From NCBI RefSeq assembly GCF_019973735.1, contig NZ_AP024463.1:2728001-2792000 (forward strand): a DNA stretch of 64,000 nt. Reading direction: 5' to 3'. This DNA comes from Arachnia rubra (lineage in GTDB: Bacteria; Actinomycetota; Actinomycetes; Propionibacteriales; Propionibacteriaceae). Position numbers and translations under genes: made by a program. Shown here piece after piece: positions 12,127 through 20,677 of this stretch. Position 1 is the first letter of the stretch; the number at the start of each line of letters is the position of its first letter. The notes under the pieces are model-generated. The model saw only the letters and a program-made list of their open reading frames with translations. It made no database searches and was not told the DNA's origin.

Positions 12127-12150
12127 CGGTGATATCACATGATATCACCG
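12127..12150. promoter_or_regulatory. Perfect inverted-repeat operator of the second toxin-antitoxin module
   Basis: CGGTGATATCA and TGATATCACCG flank a two-base centre, giving 11-bp perfect arms. Each arm contains a GATATC sub-palindrome, the kind of nested half-site to which two ribbon-helix-helix dimers bind. It lies 19 bp before the antitoxin start, with the ribosome-binding site between. Confidence 0.78.
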
Positions 12151-12304
12151 TAGTGTTAAACACTTCTCTATGAAGATTCTATTTGCATAGATAATTTAAA
12201 TAGAATAAAGTCATTTGCGAGCCACTCGCCTGGATAACCAGACTGGTCAGAATTTACGCAAAAAGCTCTTTGAGTTTCATCAGCGCCGCAGGTCCAGGAT
12301 TTGC

Positions 12305-12324
12305 CGCTGCCTCCGACGGCAGCG
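12305..12324 (-). terminator. Hairpin downstream of ychF
   Basis: CGCTGCC (12305-12311) and GGCAGCG (12318-12324) pair perfectly around six bases, 60 bp past the ychF stop. No T-run follows, so terminator function is tentative. The rest of 12151-12386 is an AT-rich patch (12170-12220) and holds no gene I can support. Confidence 0.4.
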
Positions 12325-12386
12325 AACTGGCCGGGCTGGGAACCTGCTGTTGATGACCAGGCACCCTGCGGCTGTTGCGAGATACT

Positions 12387-13460
12387 TCACACGTTGAACC
12401 GGAACTCCACGACGTCGCCGTCTTGCATGATGTAGTCCTTGCCCTCCAGGCGGACTTTGCCTGCGGCTTTGGCGGCTGCCTCGGAGCCTGCGGCGATGAG
12501 GTCGTCGTAGCTGATCACCTGGGCTTTGATGAAGCCCTTCTGGAAGTCGGTGTGGATGACGCCCGCGGCCTCGGGGGCCGTCGCTCCCTGCGGAATGGTC
12601 CAGGCCCTGGCCTCCTTCGGACCCGCCGTCAGGTAGGACTGCAGACCGAGGGTGGCGTAGCCGACGCGCGCCAGCACGTCGAGACCGGGTTCGTCGACGC
12701 CGGCGTCGGCCAGGAACTCCCGTGCCTCGTCCTCGTCCATCTCCACCAGCTCGGATTCGAACTTGGCGTCGAGGAAGATCGCCTCCGCGGGGGCGACGAC
12801 CTGGCGCATGCGGTCCTTGAGGTCGTCGTCGGCCAGCTCATCCTGGTCGCAGTTGAACACGTACAGGAAGGGCTTCGCGGTGAGCAGGAACAGTTCGCGC
12901 AGCAGCTCCGTCTCAAGACCGGAGCCGTGAATCCGCCGGCCGTCCTCCAGGACCTTCACAGCTGCCTGCATGGCCTCCAGCTTCGGCCGCGTCTCCTTCT
13001 TGATCCGGGCCTCCTTCTCGACGCGCGGCAGCGCCTTCTCCAGGCTCTGGAGGTCGGCGAGGATCAGCTCCGTGGTGATCGTGTCGATGTCGCCCGCCGG
13101 ATCGACCTTGCCGTCGACGTGCGTGACGTCGACGTCCTCGAAGACGCGGGTGACCTGGCAGATGGCGTCGGCCTCGCGGATGTTGGCGAGGAACGCGTTG
13201 CCCATGCCCTCGCCCTTCGAGGCGCCCCGCACGATGCCCGCGATGTCCACGAAACTCACCGTCGCGGGCAGGATGCGCTGCGAGTCGTACAGCTTCGCCA
13301 GCACCGGGAGCCGGGTATCCGGCACCCCGACCACACCGACGTTCGGCTCGATCGTCGCGAACGGATAGTTGGCCGCCAGCACATCATTGCGGGTCAGCGC
13401 GTTGAACAGAGTCGACTTGCCGGCGTTCGGGAGACCGACGATTCCAATGGTGAGAGCCAC
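12387..13460 (-). CDS. ychF: Ribosome-associated ATPase YchF (OLA1 family)
   Basis: A 357-residue member of the Obg-related TRAFAC family, standard length about 363. The P-loop is GLPNAGKST (about 9-17), followed by NYPFATIEPNVGVV (switch I), DIAGIVRGASKGEGMGN (G3 and the YchF-specific loop) and the C-terminal TGS domain (VIHTDFQKGFIKAQVI). The usual NKxD motif is replaced, as in all YchF proteins, consistent with ATP preference (here FNCDQDEL near residue 200). It binds ribosomes and is linked to oxidative stress and translation quality. Single-gene unit on the minus strand. Confidence 0.96.
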   Translation of the reverse strand: MALTIGIVGLPNAGKSTLFNALTRNDVLAANYPFATIEPNVGVVGVPDTRLPVLAKLYDSQRILPATVSFVDIAGIVRGASKGEGMGNAFLANIREADAICQVTRVFEDVDVTHVDGKVDPAGDIDTITTELILADLQSLEKALPRVEKEARIKKETRPKLEAMQAAVKVLEDGRRIHGSGLETELLRELFLLTAKPFLYVFNCDQDELADDDLKDRMRQVVAPAEAIFLDAKFESELVEMDEDEAREFLADAGVDEPGLDVLARVGYATLGLQSYLTAGPKEARAWTIPQGATAPEAAGVIHTDFQKGFIKAQVISYDDLIAAGSEAAAKAAGKVRLEGKDYIMQDGDVVEFRFNV

Positions 13461-13689
13461 GAGCGACGAGTCTACGGCACACCACCCCCCCAGAACCGCG
13501 GCGTCGCACCCAATATTTACGGACCCCTTGCCTTTCCCAAATCCGCTGAGTTAGGGTTGCCTCAGTGAGAGACATTGTTGATCACAGGTGTTCAGGACCA
13601 CCGCATTGCGCTCTGCCACAAGCGCTCAGCAGGCCCGTCACACCGGCCTTTCTCTCCTTGGGCTGGTTCCGGCGGGCCTGTATGATGTT

Positions 13690-14961
13690 TCATCCTGCCA
13701 GATAGGCGCGCAGCGCACCCGCCAGGTGATGCGGATCATCCGCCCCGCACATCTCCCGGGCCGAATGCATCGACAGCAGCCCGATACCGACATCCACCGT
13801 CGCGATCCCCAGCCGGGTGGCCGTGATGGGGCCGATGGTCGACCCGCACGGCATCGCATTGTTCGAGACGAACACTTGGGACGGCACCCCGGCAGCCTCG
13901 CAGGCCCGCAGCCAGAGGGCCTCGCCCACGGCGTCCGTCGCATACCGCTGGCTGGCGTTTACCTTCAGCATGGGGCCGCCGCCCGGCACCAGCTGGGCGC
14001 GTGGGTCGTGGTGCTGGGGATAGTTGGGATGCACCAGGTGTCCGGCATCCGCCGAGATGCAGGAGCCCCGGGCGAGCAGGGCCTTCGTCGCATCAAGGCC
14101 GAGGCCGGCGACGGCGGCGATCCGCTCCAGCACGTCCCCGAGGAATGGCCCGGCCGCCCCGGAGCTGGTCGCGGACCCGATCTCCTCGTGGTCGAAGGCA
14201 GCGAAGATCACCAGGTCATTCCCATCCGCCAAGTCCTCCATGGCCGTCAGCCCGGCGTGGGTGCTGGAGAGGTTGTCCAGGCGTCCCGACGCGAAGAACT
14301 CGCCGTGCAGCCCGAAGCGGGCGGGCGGCTGGGAAGAGTAGGTGAACAGGTCGTAGCCCAGGACGTCGCTGGCCTTCACCCCGGCCTGCTCGGCGAGGGC
14401 CGCCAGCAGATCGGGTTCGGCGTCGAGGGTGAACACCGGCTGGGTGTTGGCCTGGCGGTCGAGCGTGAGGCCGTCGTTGACGCCCCGGTCCAGGTGAATG
14501 GCCAGCTGTGGGAGGCGAGCGACGGAGTCGAGCCGCACCAGGTGCTGGGCGCCGTCGCGGGTGACGATGCGCCCGGCGATGCCGAGCTCCCGGTCCAGCC
14601 ACGAGTTGAGCAGCGGGCCGCCGTAGATCTCGACGGCTATCTGCCCCCAGCCGCGGCAGCTGAAGCTGGCCTCGGGCTTGACCTTCAGCGCCGGGGAGTC
14701 GGTGTGGGCTCCGATGATGCGCAGCCCGGTGGTATCGCCGATGCGCTCCGGCTGCCGCCAGGCAATCACAGCACCGTGCCGGACAACGAAGAACCGGCCG
14801 GCCCCTTGCGGGAACCGCGCCCGCTCGTCTACCGGATTGAAACCGGCATCGACGAGGCGCAACGCGATGCTCTGGGCCGCGTGATAGCTCGTTGGGGAGG
14901 CTGTCACGAAAGCAGCTAGGTCATCCAAGTGGGAGGTGGGATCCGCGAACACGGTATCCAT
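13690..14961 (-). CDS. apeB: M18-family aminopeptidase
   Basis: A 423-residue zinc metallopeptidase of the M18 (aspartyl aminopeptidase/ApeB) family, close to the typical 425-430. Metal-binding elements are IGAHTDSPALKVKP (His and Asp), FAAFDHEEIGS (catalytic Glu pair) and the final HSAREMCGADDPHH. It removes N-terminal amino acids, often acidic ones, from peptides in the cytoplasm; such enzymes form dodecamers. The ATG at 14961 follows a G-rich stretch that could serve as ribosome-binding site. The 13461-13689 gap between this stop and ychF shows nothing I can name. Confidence 0.93.
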   Translation of the reverse strand: MDTVFADPTSHLDDLAAFVTASPTSYHAAQSIALRLVDAGFNPVDERARFPQGAGRFFVVRHGAVIAWRQPERIGDTTGLRIIGAHTDSPALKVKPEASFSCRGWGQIAVEIYGGPLLNSWLDRELGIAGRIVTRDGAQHLVRLDSVARLPQLAIHLDRGVNDGLTLDRQANTQPVFTLDAEPDLLAALAEQAGVKASDVLGYDLFTYSSQPPARFGLHGEFFASGRLDNLSSTHAGLTAMEDLADGNDLVIFAAFDHEEIGSATSSGAAGPFLGDVLERIAAVAGLGLDATKALLARGSCISADAGHLVHPNYPQHHDPRAQLVPGGGPMLKVNASQRYATDAVGEALWLRACEAAGVPSQVFVSNNAMPCGSTIGPITATRLGIATVDVGIGLLSMHSAREMCGADDPHHLAGALRAYLAG

Positions 14962-15113
14962 TCAACACCCAGCCCCTGACATTCCCGCACCGGCGTCGAA
15001 GGTTCACTGGCCTCGTTGCCGTCTGTCGGCATCACGACAGGCAAAAGTGCATAAAGCCAGCGACCCAGGACCAGGGAAAGAAAAATGTCGGTGGCATCTG
15101 CGAGGCTTCCGCC

Positions 15114-16301
15114 ATGGACACTTCCTCACTGCTTCTGGCCCTGGTGATGCTGCTGGTCGGCATCGCCCTGGGCTACCTGCTCGCCCGTCAGGGCGTTGCC
15201 TCCCGCACGGCCCGCGCAGAGGCGGAACGTGACGCCGCGCAGCAGCGGGCTGCGGAGGTCACTGCAGACCGCCAGCAGCTCGCCCACCACTTCCGGGTCT
15301 TGTCAGCGGACACTCTGGAGCAGCAGACCCGGCAGGCCGACCGGGCTGCTGACATCCGGCTGACCCCCATCTCCGAGGCCCTCCGACAGCTGCAGCAGCG
15401 TCTCGCGGAGGTGGAGAGGCAGCGAACCACCCTGGCCGCGGAGCTACGGCAGCAGGTGGAGGGGGTGCGGGTCTCAGGCGAGGCGGTGCGCAAACAGGCG
15501 GCAGCCCTGGAGACGGCGCTGCGTGTCCCACAGGTGCGGGGCGCCTGGGGTGAAGCCAGCCTGCGGCGGATAGCGGAGATCTCGGGCCTGGTGGAGCACT
15601 GCCATTTCGAGACGCAGACCACCTACACATCTTCCGACGGCAGACGTCTTCGTCCCGATATGCGCGTCGACCTCGCTGGCGACCGGGTGGTGTTCGTGGA
15701 CTCGAAGGTGCCGCTGGCCGCGGTACTGGAGGCCTGCCAGGCTGACGACGAGGAGCAGCAGACCATGCACCTGCGGCACTTCGCGAAAAACGTGCGCGCC
15801 CACATCGACCAGCTCTCCGCGAAGGAGTACTGGGCGCTGGACGCGGGCAGCCCTGAGTTCGTGGTGTTGTTTCTGGGCAGTGACGAGTTCTACCGGCTGG
15901 CTCTCGAACAACAGCCGGACCTGCATGAGTACGCGGCTAGCCGCCGGATCACCCTGGCCGGCCCGGGGCTGCTGATCCCGTTGCTGCAAATCATCTCGCA
16001 CGGCTGGCGGCAGTCGCAGCTGGCGGAGTCGGCGGCGGAGGTCAGCGCCCTTGGACGTGAGCTGTACTCGCGGCTGGCTACGCTCGGAGCACACTTCGAG
16101 AAGCTGGGGTCGGCCATCAACAGCACGGTCCGGAACTACAACGCGGCAGTGGGCACCTTAGAGGCACGGGTGCTGGTGTCGGCGCGGCGGTTCCACGCGT
16201 TGAAGGTGTCCACAGACGACCTGCCGCGGCTCGGCACCGTCGATGAGGGGGTCCGGGTTCCCGTGGCACCGGAGCTCGTGGAGTCCCCTGACGCAGGGTG
16301 A
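15114..16301 (+). CDS. rmuC: RmuC-family DNA recombination protein
   Basis: A 395-residue RmuC protein. It starts with a membrane anchor (SLLLALVMLLVGIALGYLLA), continues as a long Ala/Gln/Arg-rich coiled coil (about 25-120), and ends in the nuclease-like RmuC domain (VRGAWGEASLRRIAEISGLVEHCHFETQ, DMRVDLAGDRVVFVDSKVPL, EFVVLFLGSDEFYRLAL). RmuC limits inversions at short inverted repeats; the domain resembles PD-(D/E)XK nucleases. The frame is open further upstream to 14892, but the anchor at MDTSSLL and a GAGG nine bases before the ATG support 15114. Confidence 0.9.
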   Translation: MDTSSLLLALVMLLVGIALGYLLARQGVASRTARAEAERDAAQQRAAEVTADRQQLAHHFRVLSADTLEQQTRQADRAADIRLTPISEALRQLQQRLAEVERQRTTLAAELRQQVEGVRVSGEAVRKQAAALETALRVPQVRGAWGEASLRRIAEISGLVEHCHFETQTTYTSSDGRRLRPDMRVDLAGDRVVFVDSKVPLAAVLEACQADDEEQQTMHLRHFAKNVRAHIDQLSAKEYWALDAGSPEFVVLFLGSDEFYRLALEQQPDLHEYAASRRITLAGPGLLIPLLQIISHGWRQSQLAESAAEVSALGRELYSRLATLGAHFEKLGSAINSTVRNYNAAVGTLEARVLVSARRFHALKVSTDDLPRLGTVDEGVRVPVAPELVESPDAG

Positions 16302-16539
16302 GGAGCGTCGCCGCCCGGACTGTGGTGTCAGGTGTCGTTCATTCGCCGGTGTTTTCCTTCCCCGGATGCGGCGCCTGGCCTCGCTCACCTTATTCAGGTG
16401 CGACCCGGTAGCGTTTCACTAGGCTGCCGTGGCCACAGTATCCGCCCCGGAACCGTCTCCCATCAAACTCCCGGCGCACGACACCAGGTCGCGTGCCGCC
16501 CGGGGTTGCGGAGTGCGAATTTTGCCTCCGGCTAGCACA

Positions 16540-17817
16540 ATGAGGGCCGTGACTGTGCTTTCCGACCTAGCGGACCTCGTACCCGACGCCCGAACCCGGT
16601 TGAACGGAGTGGCCCGCGTCACTCCCGTTGAGCTGAACCAGCGCCTCACCGACGCCACCGGATGCGAGGTGTGGCTGAAGCGGGAGGACCTCCAGCCGGT
16701 GCGCTCCTACAAGCTGCGAGGCGCCTACAACCTGATCTCGCAGCTCTCCCCGGAGGCGCTGGAGGCCGGCGTGGTGTGCGCATCGGCCGGCAACCACGGG
16801 CAGGGGGTTGCGTTCGCCGCCGCGGCGCTCGGCATCAGCGCCGTGGTCTACGTGCCCACCACCACGCCCCGCCAGAAACGGGATCGCATCCACGCGCTGG
16901 GGCGCGGGCACGCTCAGCTCGTGATGGAGGGCTCCACCTACGACCAGGCCTCGGAGGCCGCCGCGCGATTCGCCGCGGAGACCGGACGCACCGTCGTCCC
17001 CGCGTTCAACGATCCGCGCACCGCCGCGGGGCAGGGCACGGCGATCGCGGAGGCGGTCGAGCAGCTTGGTTCCGTGCCGGACGTCGTCGTGCTGCCCGTC
17101 GGCGGGGGTGGCCTGATGTCGGGGGCGGCAGCTTGGCTGCGGACCCACCACCCGCAGGTCCGGATCATCGGTGTGGAGCCGGACGGGGCGCCGTGCGTGG
17201 CGGCCGCGATCTCGGCGGGCCGTCCGTTCCCGCTCACCAACATCGACACCTTCGTTGATGGCGCCGCCGTCAGTCTCGTCGGCGACTACACCTTCGAGGT
17301 CATCAGGGAGGCCGAGATCGAGCTGACCCGTATCCCGGAGGGGCAGGTGTGCTCCGAGATGCTGGAGATGTACCAGAGCGATGGCATCATCGCCGAACCC
17401 GCCGGTGCGCTCGCCGCTGCTGCCCTGCCCACCGGGGGCGTAGGGTCGCGCGTGCACATCCCCCACGGGTCGCGGGTCCTGAGCATCGTCTCGGGCGGCA
17501 ACAATGACGTCGCCCGCTATGCGGATGTCGTGGAGCGTTCGCTGCTGCACGAGGGTCGCAAGCACTACTTTCTGGTCAACTTCCCCCAGGAGCCGGGGGC
17601 GCTGCGGCGCTTCCTCGACCAGGTCCTGGGTCCCGAGGACGACATCACCTATTTCGAGTACGTGAAACGCTCCAGCCGGGAGGTCGGTCCGGCGCTGGTC
17701 GGCGTCGAGCTCAGCAACCCCGGCGACTACCGCTTCCTCCTGGCCCGCATCACCGACTGCGGCATGGAAGTCAACGAAGTGGACTCCACCAGCCCATACT
17801 TCCGTTTCCTGGTGTGA
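16540..17817 (+). CDS. ilvA: Threonine ammonia-lyase (threonine deaminase)
   Basis: About 425 residues, the short biosynthetic form as in Corynebacterium. It is a PLP enzyme that converts threonine to 2-oxobutanoate for isoleucine synthesis. The PLP lysine is in VRSYKLRGAYNL, followed by CASAGNHGQGVA, the glycine loop LPVGGGGLMSG that holds the phosphate, and a C-terminal ACT-like regulatory domain (NFPQEPGALRRFLDQVLGPEDDITYFEY). Isoleucine feedback is therefore expected. The exact start is unsure: ATG 16540 and GTG codons at 16549 and 16555 are all possible, with GAGGG best spaced for the GTG at 16555. No ilv neighbours are present. In propionate-forming bacteria the 2-oxobutanoate can also feed propionate. 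Confidence 0.93.
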   Translation: MRAVTVLSDLADLVPDARTRLNGVARVTPVELNQRLTDATGCEVWLKREDLQPVRSYKLRGAYNLISQLSPEALEAGVVCASAGNHGQGVAFAAAALGISAVVYVPTTTPRQKRDRIHALGRGHAQLVMEGSTYDQASEAAARFAAETGRTVVPAFNDPRTAAGQGTAIAEAVEQLGSVPDVVVLPVGGGGLMSGAAAWLRTHHPQVRIIGVEPDGAPCVAAAISAGRPFPLTNIDTFVDGAAVSLVGDYTFEVIREAEIELTRIPEGQVCSEMLEMYQSDGIIAEPAGALAAAALPTGGVGSRVHIPHGSRVLSIVSGGNNDVARYADVVERSLLHEGRKHYFLVNFPQEPGALRRFLDQVLGPEDDITYFEYVKRSSREVGPALVGVELSNPGDYRFLLARITDCGMEVNEVDSTSPYFRFLV

Positions 17818-18142
17818 ATTCAGTCGACCGTAATTAGCCGGTACATCCCACTCAGAATCGAGATTTCCAGAGTAAGGGTGGATCTGGACTCCAATCATCA
17901 TGAGTGGCCTGGTGGTAATCAGCGTGGCTGTTATTTCCCATTTCGCCACGATCCTCGTGATTTTCTCAGCTAGAACAACCTGGAACGGTATCCGACTCGA
18001 TACTGACACCCTGAGACGCGGCATCGGAACACTGAGCACTGGCACCACAACTTACGAAGTCACCTGCTGGCAGTCGGCGGCACAATGTGATATTGCTCCA
18101 TGGATATTTACAGAACATGCGATCACCGTCAGCAGACAATCG
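17818..18142. other. Intergenic stretch between ilvA and ietS with no supported gene
   Basis: This 325-bp region has lower GC than its neighbours. A plus-strand frame (17900-18232) has a hydrophobic start but no ribosome-binding site, and its 3' third overlaps the protease gene; I do not accept it. The region marks the left border of the IetAS island. Confidence 0.5.
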
Positions 18143-20677
18143 TTACGAACCCAGGATCTGCGTAGTCACGGGGATACGGAGCTGGGTAGCGATTGGGGTG
18201 TAGAGGTCGATACCTTGTTCCTTAGTCTGTAGAGACAATATCAGCGCATATCGAATCGGTAGGTCACGGCGGTCTTTTCGGCTGTTGTTCTTCCACCAGC
18301 CGCCGACCGGGTAGACGGCGATGTTGTTGCAGTGGGCCAGTTCAGCTCCTGTACCGGTCCACTCATCTTGATGGAGGGAGCCCAGATGCCGGCCTCGTTC
18401 TCCTAAGAACCATCGGTCAGACTCGCTCAATCGTGAGCCGCCCTCTTCGTTCTGCGCTTGGCGGTTGATACGCTGAACAAACTCAGTTTGGTTTTCCAGT
18501 CTTCCTTGCAGGTCAAATCGGAGGCCATGAGATGCGTAGGCGTATTTGTTGCGCCAGCCACGACGTGAGGCTGAGGGCTCAATGAAGTATGACAGCGTGA
18601 TACGGAGTCGCACTGGGCTTACACCGAGACTCTGTAGAACGTCTGTGGGCCAGGGCAACGGATGAAGCCGGAAGTGCCGCATGGAATACTTGTCACCGAC
18701 GAATGGCACGAAGCGATCCTGCGTGACGAGCGTTACCGCGCCCAACCCCGAATTCAGCACGGCTTCCTCCGTTGGAACGCCCCAGCCGAACTCTCGAAGT
18801 AGGTGCTGGCGGGCTCTCTTGCTCTGGTCAGCAGAAAGGCGCTGGACCATGGTTTCAGTCCATTCTGCGGAGTGAGTCAACAGCCCACGAACCGTCTCGG
18901 GCCAGTACGCCGGATACCGGATCATGACGAGGACCGCTAGCCGTGCAGCTAGCGCACTGGCGGCGCTTGTAGCATTCGCCGACGTGAGGGCGACATTGGT
19001 GTGGTGTCCAGTGGAGCGCAAAGACAATGACGGCAGCCGGGTTTCAAAGAGCCCACTACGGTCGCTGAGGACGTTGCCGCCTTCCATGCAGATGTCTGGC
19101 TTGATTGGCCATCGCGTCATGTTGAAGTAGAGCGAGGTCGTCGTGTGTGGCGAGGTGTCCCCGGCTGCCGCCACAGTCGACCACCCCGCATACTGCGGGT
19201 GAGAAGGTACCTGCGTCAGGTCGGTGTAGGCGCCGACGGTAAGGGCGTTCCATGCTTGCGCAGGGTCCTGGATAGGCGAGTTCACTGAGTTCGTGTGGTG
19301 GTCGTCGTCATACTGCGGAACATTTCCTGCAGCAACCACGATCAGACGAGCCGCGTCTGGGTTTGGCGTAGAGATTAGCTGAATAGTGCCCCCAGACCGC
19401 GCTATGTCAGTTCCCACCGCAAGGGCATCAACCGCGGCCGACCAGAGGGTCGGTTCGCCAGGCTTGTCTGGGTCAGTACTCAATGTCAAGCAGAACGCGC
19501 GCCTCCGATCACTCCGGACTGTCTCCGGGCGGGACACGGCCTCCGCGGTTGCGGTGCCGTAGTCGAGCGGATTGAGTTGTGGCGAACCCAGCGCGGGTGT
19601 CATGCGCACTGACTCCAAACAGTGCCGGAGCAAGACGCTCCCGCTGCTGGCCAGCAACGGTTCCAGATTTCCATAGAGCGCAAGCCCCGCCATCGATGTA
19701 CCATGGCCGCGGCGATCAACGTCAGTGCCTGAACCGCTAAAGATGGAATGATGGTCGTCAGGCGCTAGGGATTTCCCCAACAAGATGTGGGTCCGAAAGA
19801 CGCCGGTGTCGAGGTGGCAAACGGCAGGCGCATCACCAGGAGCAGGGGTGACGCGTGAAACGAGGTCTTCAACATACTCAGTCTGTTCGTCCGCGGGAAG
19901 GTCTTCGACAGTGTCGACAAACTCCGGACGCCGGATCTCGGTGAGCGGAACTGAAGTGAAAGGCAATATTCGCAGTTGTGCCCAGGTCGCTTCAATCCAA
20001 ACGATGAGCCGATCACCGAAACGCAGTTCCCTGCGAAGAGACCGCAGCCTGCAGGAAGCGACGAAGGTCTCCCAAGCATCGATATGGGGACTGTTCGCAT
20101 CAAGCCATAACTCCCACCAATGCCGGCCAGAGTTCGGCGGGGCTGAATCAGACGTCCAGAGGTCATTGAGAACCGCGTCGCGAATCCGGCAGATATTGGC
20201 GACGAGGGTCTGATTCCTTGGACGACCATTCTTGCTGTTTTTCTTGTCATCCAAGTAGTCTTCGAAGAGCTTCAAGAACTCTTGCCGGTATGCGTCAGAA
20301 ACCCACACGGTTGCCGTTTCCGGCGCTTCATCAATAGCCTCGCGCACGGAGAGCAGCAGCCATTTTGGCTTGCTGACTCGCCCGCTGGCGCGCTGGTTGA
20401 GGGAATCGAGCTTCAGCGGGTGCGCGGCACCTTCACCTTCGAGGACGATCACCGTTCCTGCTGCACGGAGTTCTTCATCACTCGGCACCATGACCATGCG
20501 CTGCCGGTCGCAGTTCTCAAAGACTCGTTCGGCTGAATGCTTCAAGCTCGCCCCATGCGTGTAGCGGTCGACATCGCGGGGTGACTTATCCGGTCCCCCA
20601 CCTTGTCGGTGGAAGTCGACTGATTCTGCGTGACCTTGAACGTAGAGGTGGTCGAGGCCTCGTGAAACCTTAGCCAA
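18143..20677 (-). CDS. ietS: Subtilisin-like serine protease of an IetAS-type system
   Basis: An 844-residue S8 protease without a signal peptide, so it is cytoplasmic, unlike most subtilisins. An N-terminal region of about 280 residues precedes the catalytic domain. The triad is visible: Asp290 (VCHLDTGV), His325 (RRGHGTSMAGLAL) and Ser571 (TSANATSAASALAARLA); the oxyanion Asn452 is in VVAAGNVPQ. The usual GTS before the serine is ATS. A C-terminal beta-rich part of about 220 residues follows. It overlaps the upstream AAA-ATPase gene by eight bases. This pair matches IetA/IetS, described as a plasmid-stability toxin-antitoxin pair on an Agrobacterium Ti plasmid and later as an anti-phage system; the protease is the probable effector. 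Confidence 0.85.
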   Translation of the reverse strand: MAKVSRGLDHLYVQGHAESVDFHRQGGGPDKSPRDVDRYTHGASLKHSAERVFENCDRQRMVMVPSDEELRAAGTVIVLEGEGAAHPLKLDSLNQRASGRVSKPKWLLLSVREAIDEAPETATVWVSDAYRQEFLKLFEDYLDDKKNSKNGRPRNQTLVANICRIRDAVLNDLWTSDSAPPNSGRHWWELWLDANSPHIDAWETFVASCRLRSLRRELRFGDRLIVWIEATWAQLRILPFTSVPLTEIRRPEFVDTVEDLPADEQTEYVEDLVSRVTPAPGDAPAVCHLDTGVFRTHILLGKSLAPDDHHSIFSGSGTDVDRRGHGTSMAGLALYGNLEPLLASSGSVLLRHCLESVRMTPALGSPQLNPLDYGTATAEAVSRPETVRSDRRRAFCLTLSTDPDKPGEPTLWSAAVDALAVGTDIARSGGTIQLISTPNPDAARLIVVAAGNVPQYDDDHHTNSVNSPIQDPAQAWNALTVGAYTDLTQVPSHPQYAGWSTVAAAGDTSPHTTTSLYFNMTRWPIKPDICMEGGNVLSDRSGLFETRLPSLSLRSTGHHTNVALTSANATSAASALAARLAVLVMIRYPAYWPETVRGLLTHSAEWTETMVQRLSADQSKRARQHLLREFGWGVPTEEAVLNSGLGAVTLVTQDRFVPFVGDKYSMRHFRLHPLPWPTDVLQSLGVSPVRLRITLSYFIEPSASRRGWRNKYAYASHGLRFDLQGRLENQTEFVQRINRQAQNEEGGSRLSESDRWFLGERGRHLGSLHQDEWTGTGAELAHCNNIAVYPVGGWWKNNSRKDRRDLPIRYALILSLQTKEQGIDLYTPIATQLRIPVTTQILGS

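Noticed and set aside
12375..13568. Long plus-strand frame antisense to ychF
   Set aside because: It mirrors the codon structure of ychF in GC-rich DNA, and its product is low-complexity with no domain.
13588..14919. 443-codon frame antisense to the M18 aminopeptidase
   Set aside because: Shadow of a strongly supported gene; composition is Gly/Arg/Val-rich with no motif.
16567..18048. 493-codon minus-strand frame over ilvA
   Set aside because: Antisense to ilvA, whose catalytic motifs are clear; no sensible domain in the shadow.
17900..18232. 110-codon plus-strand frame before the protease gene
   Set aside because: No ribosome-binding site, overlaps ietS by 90 bp and has no recognisable domain.
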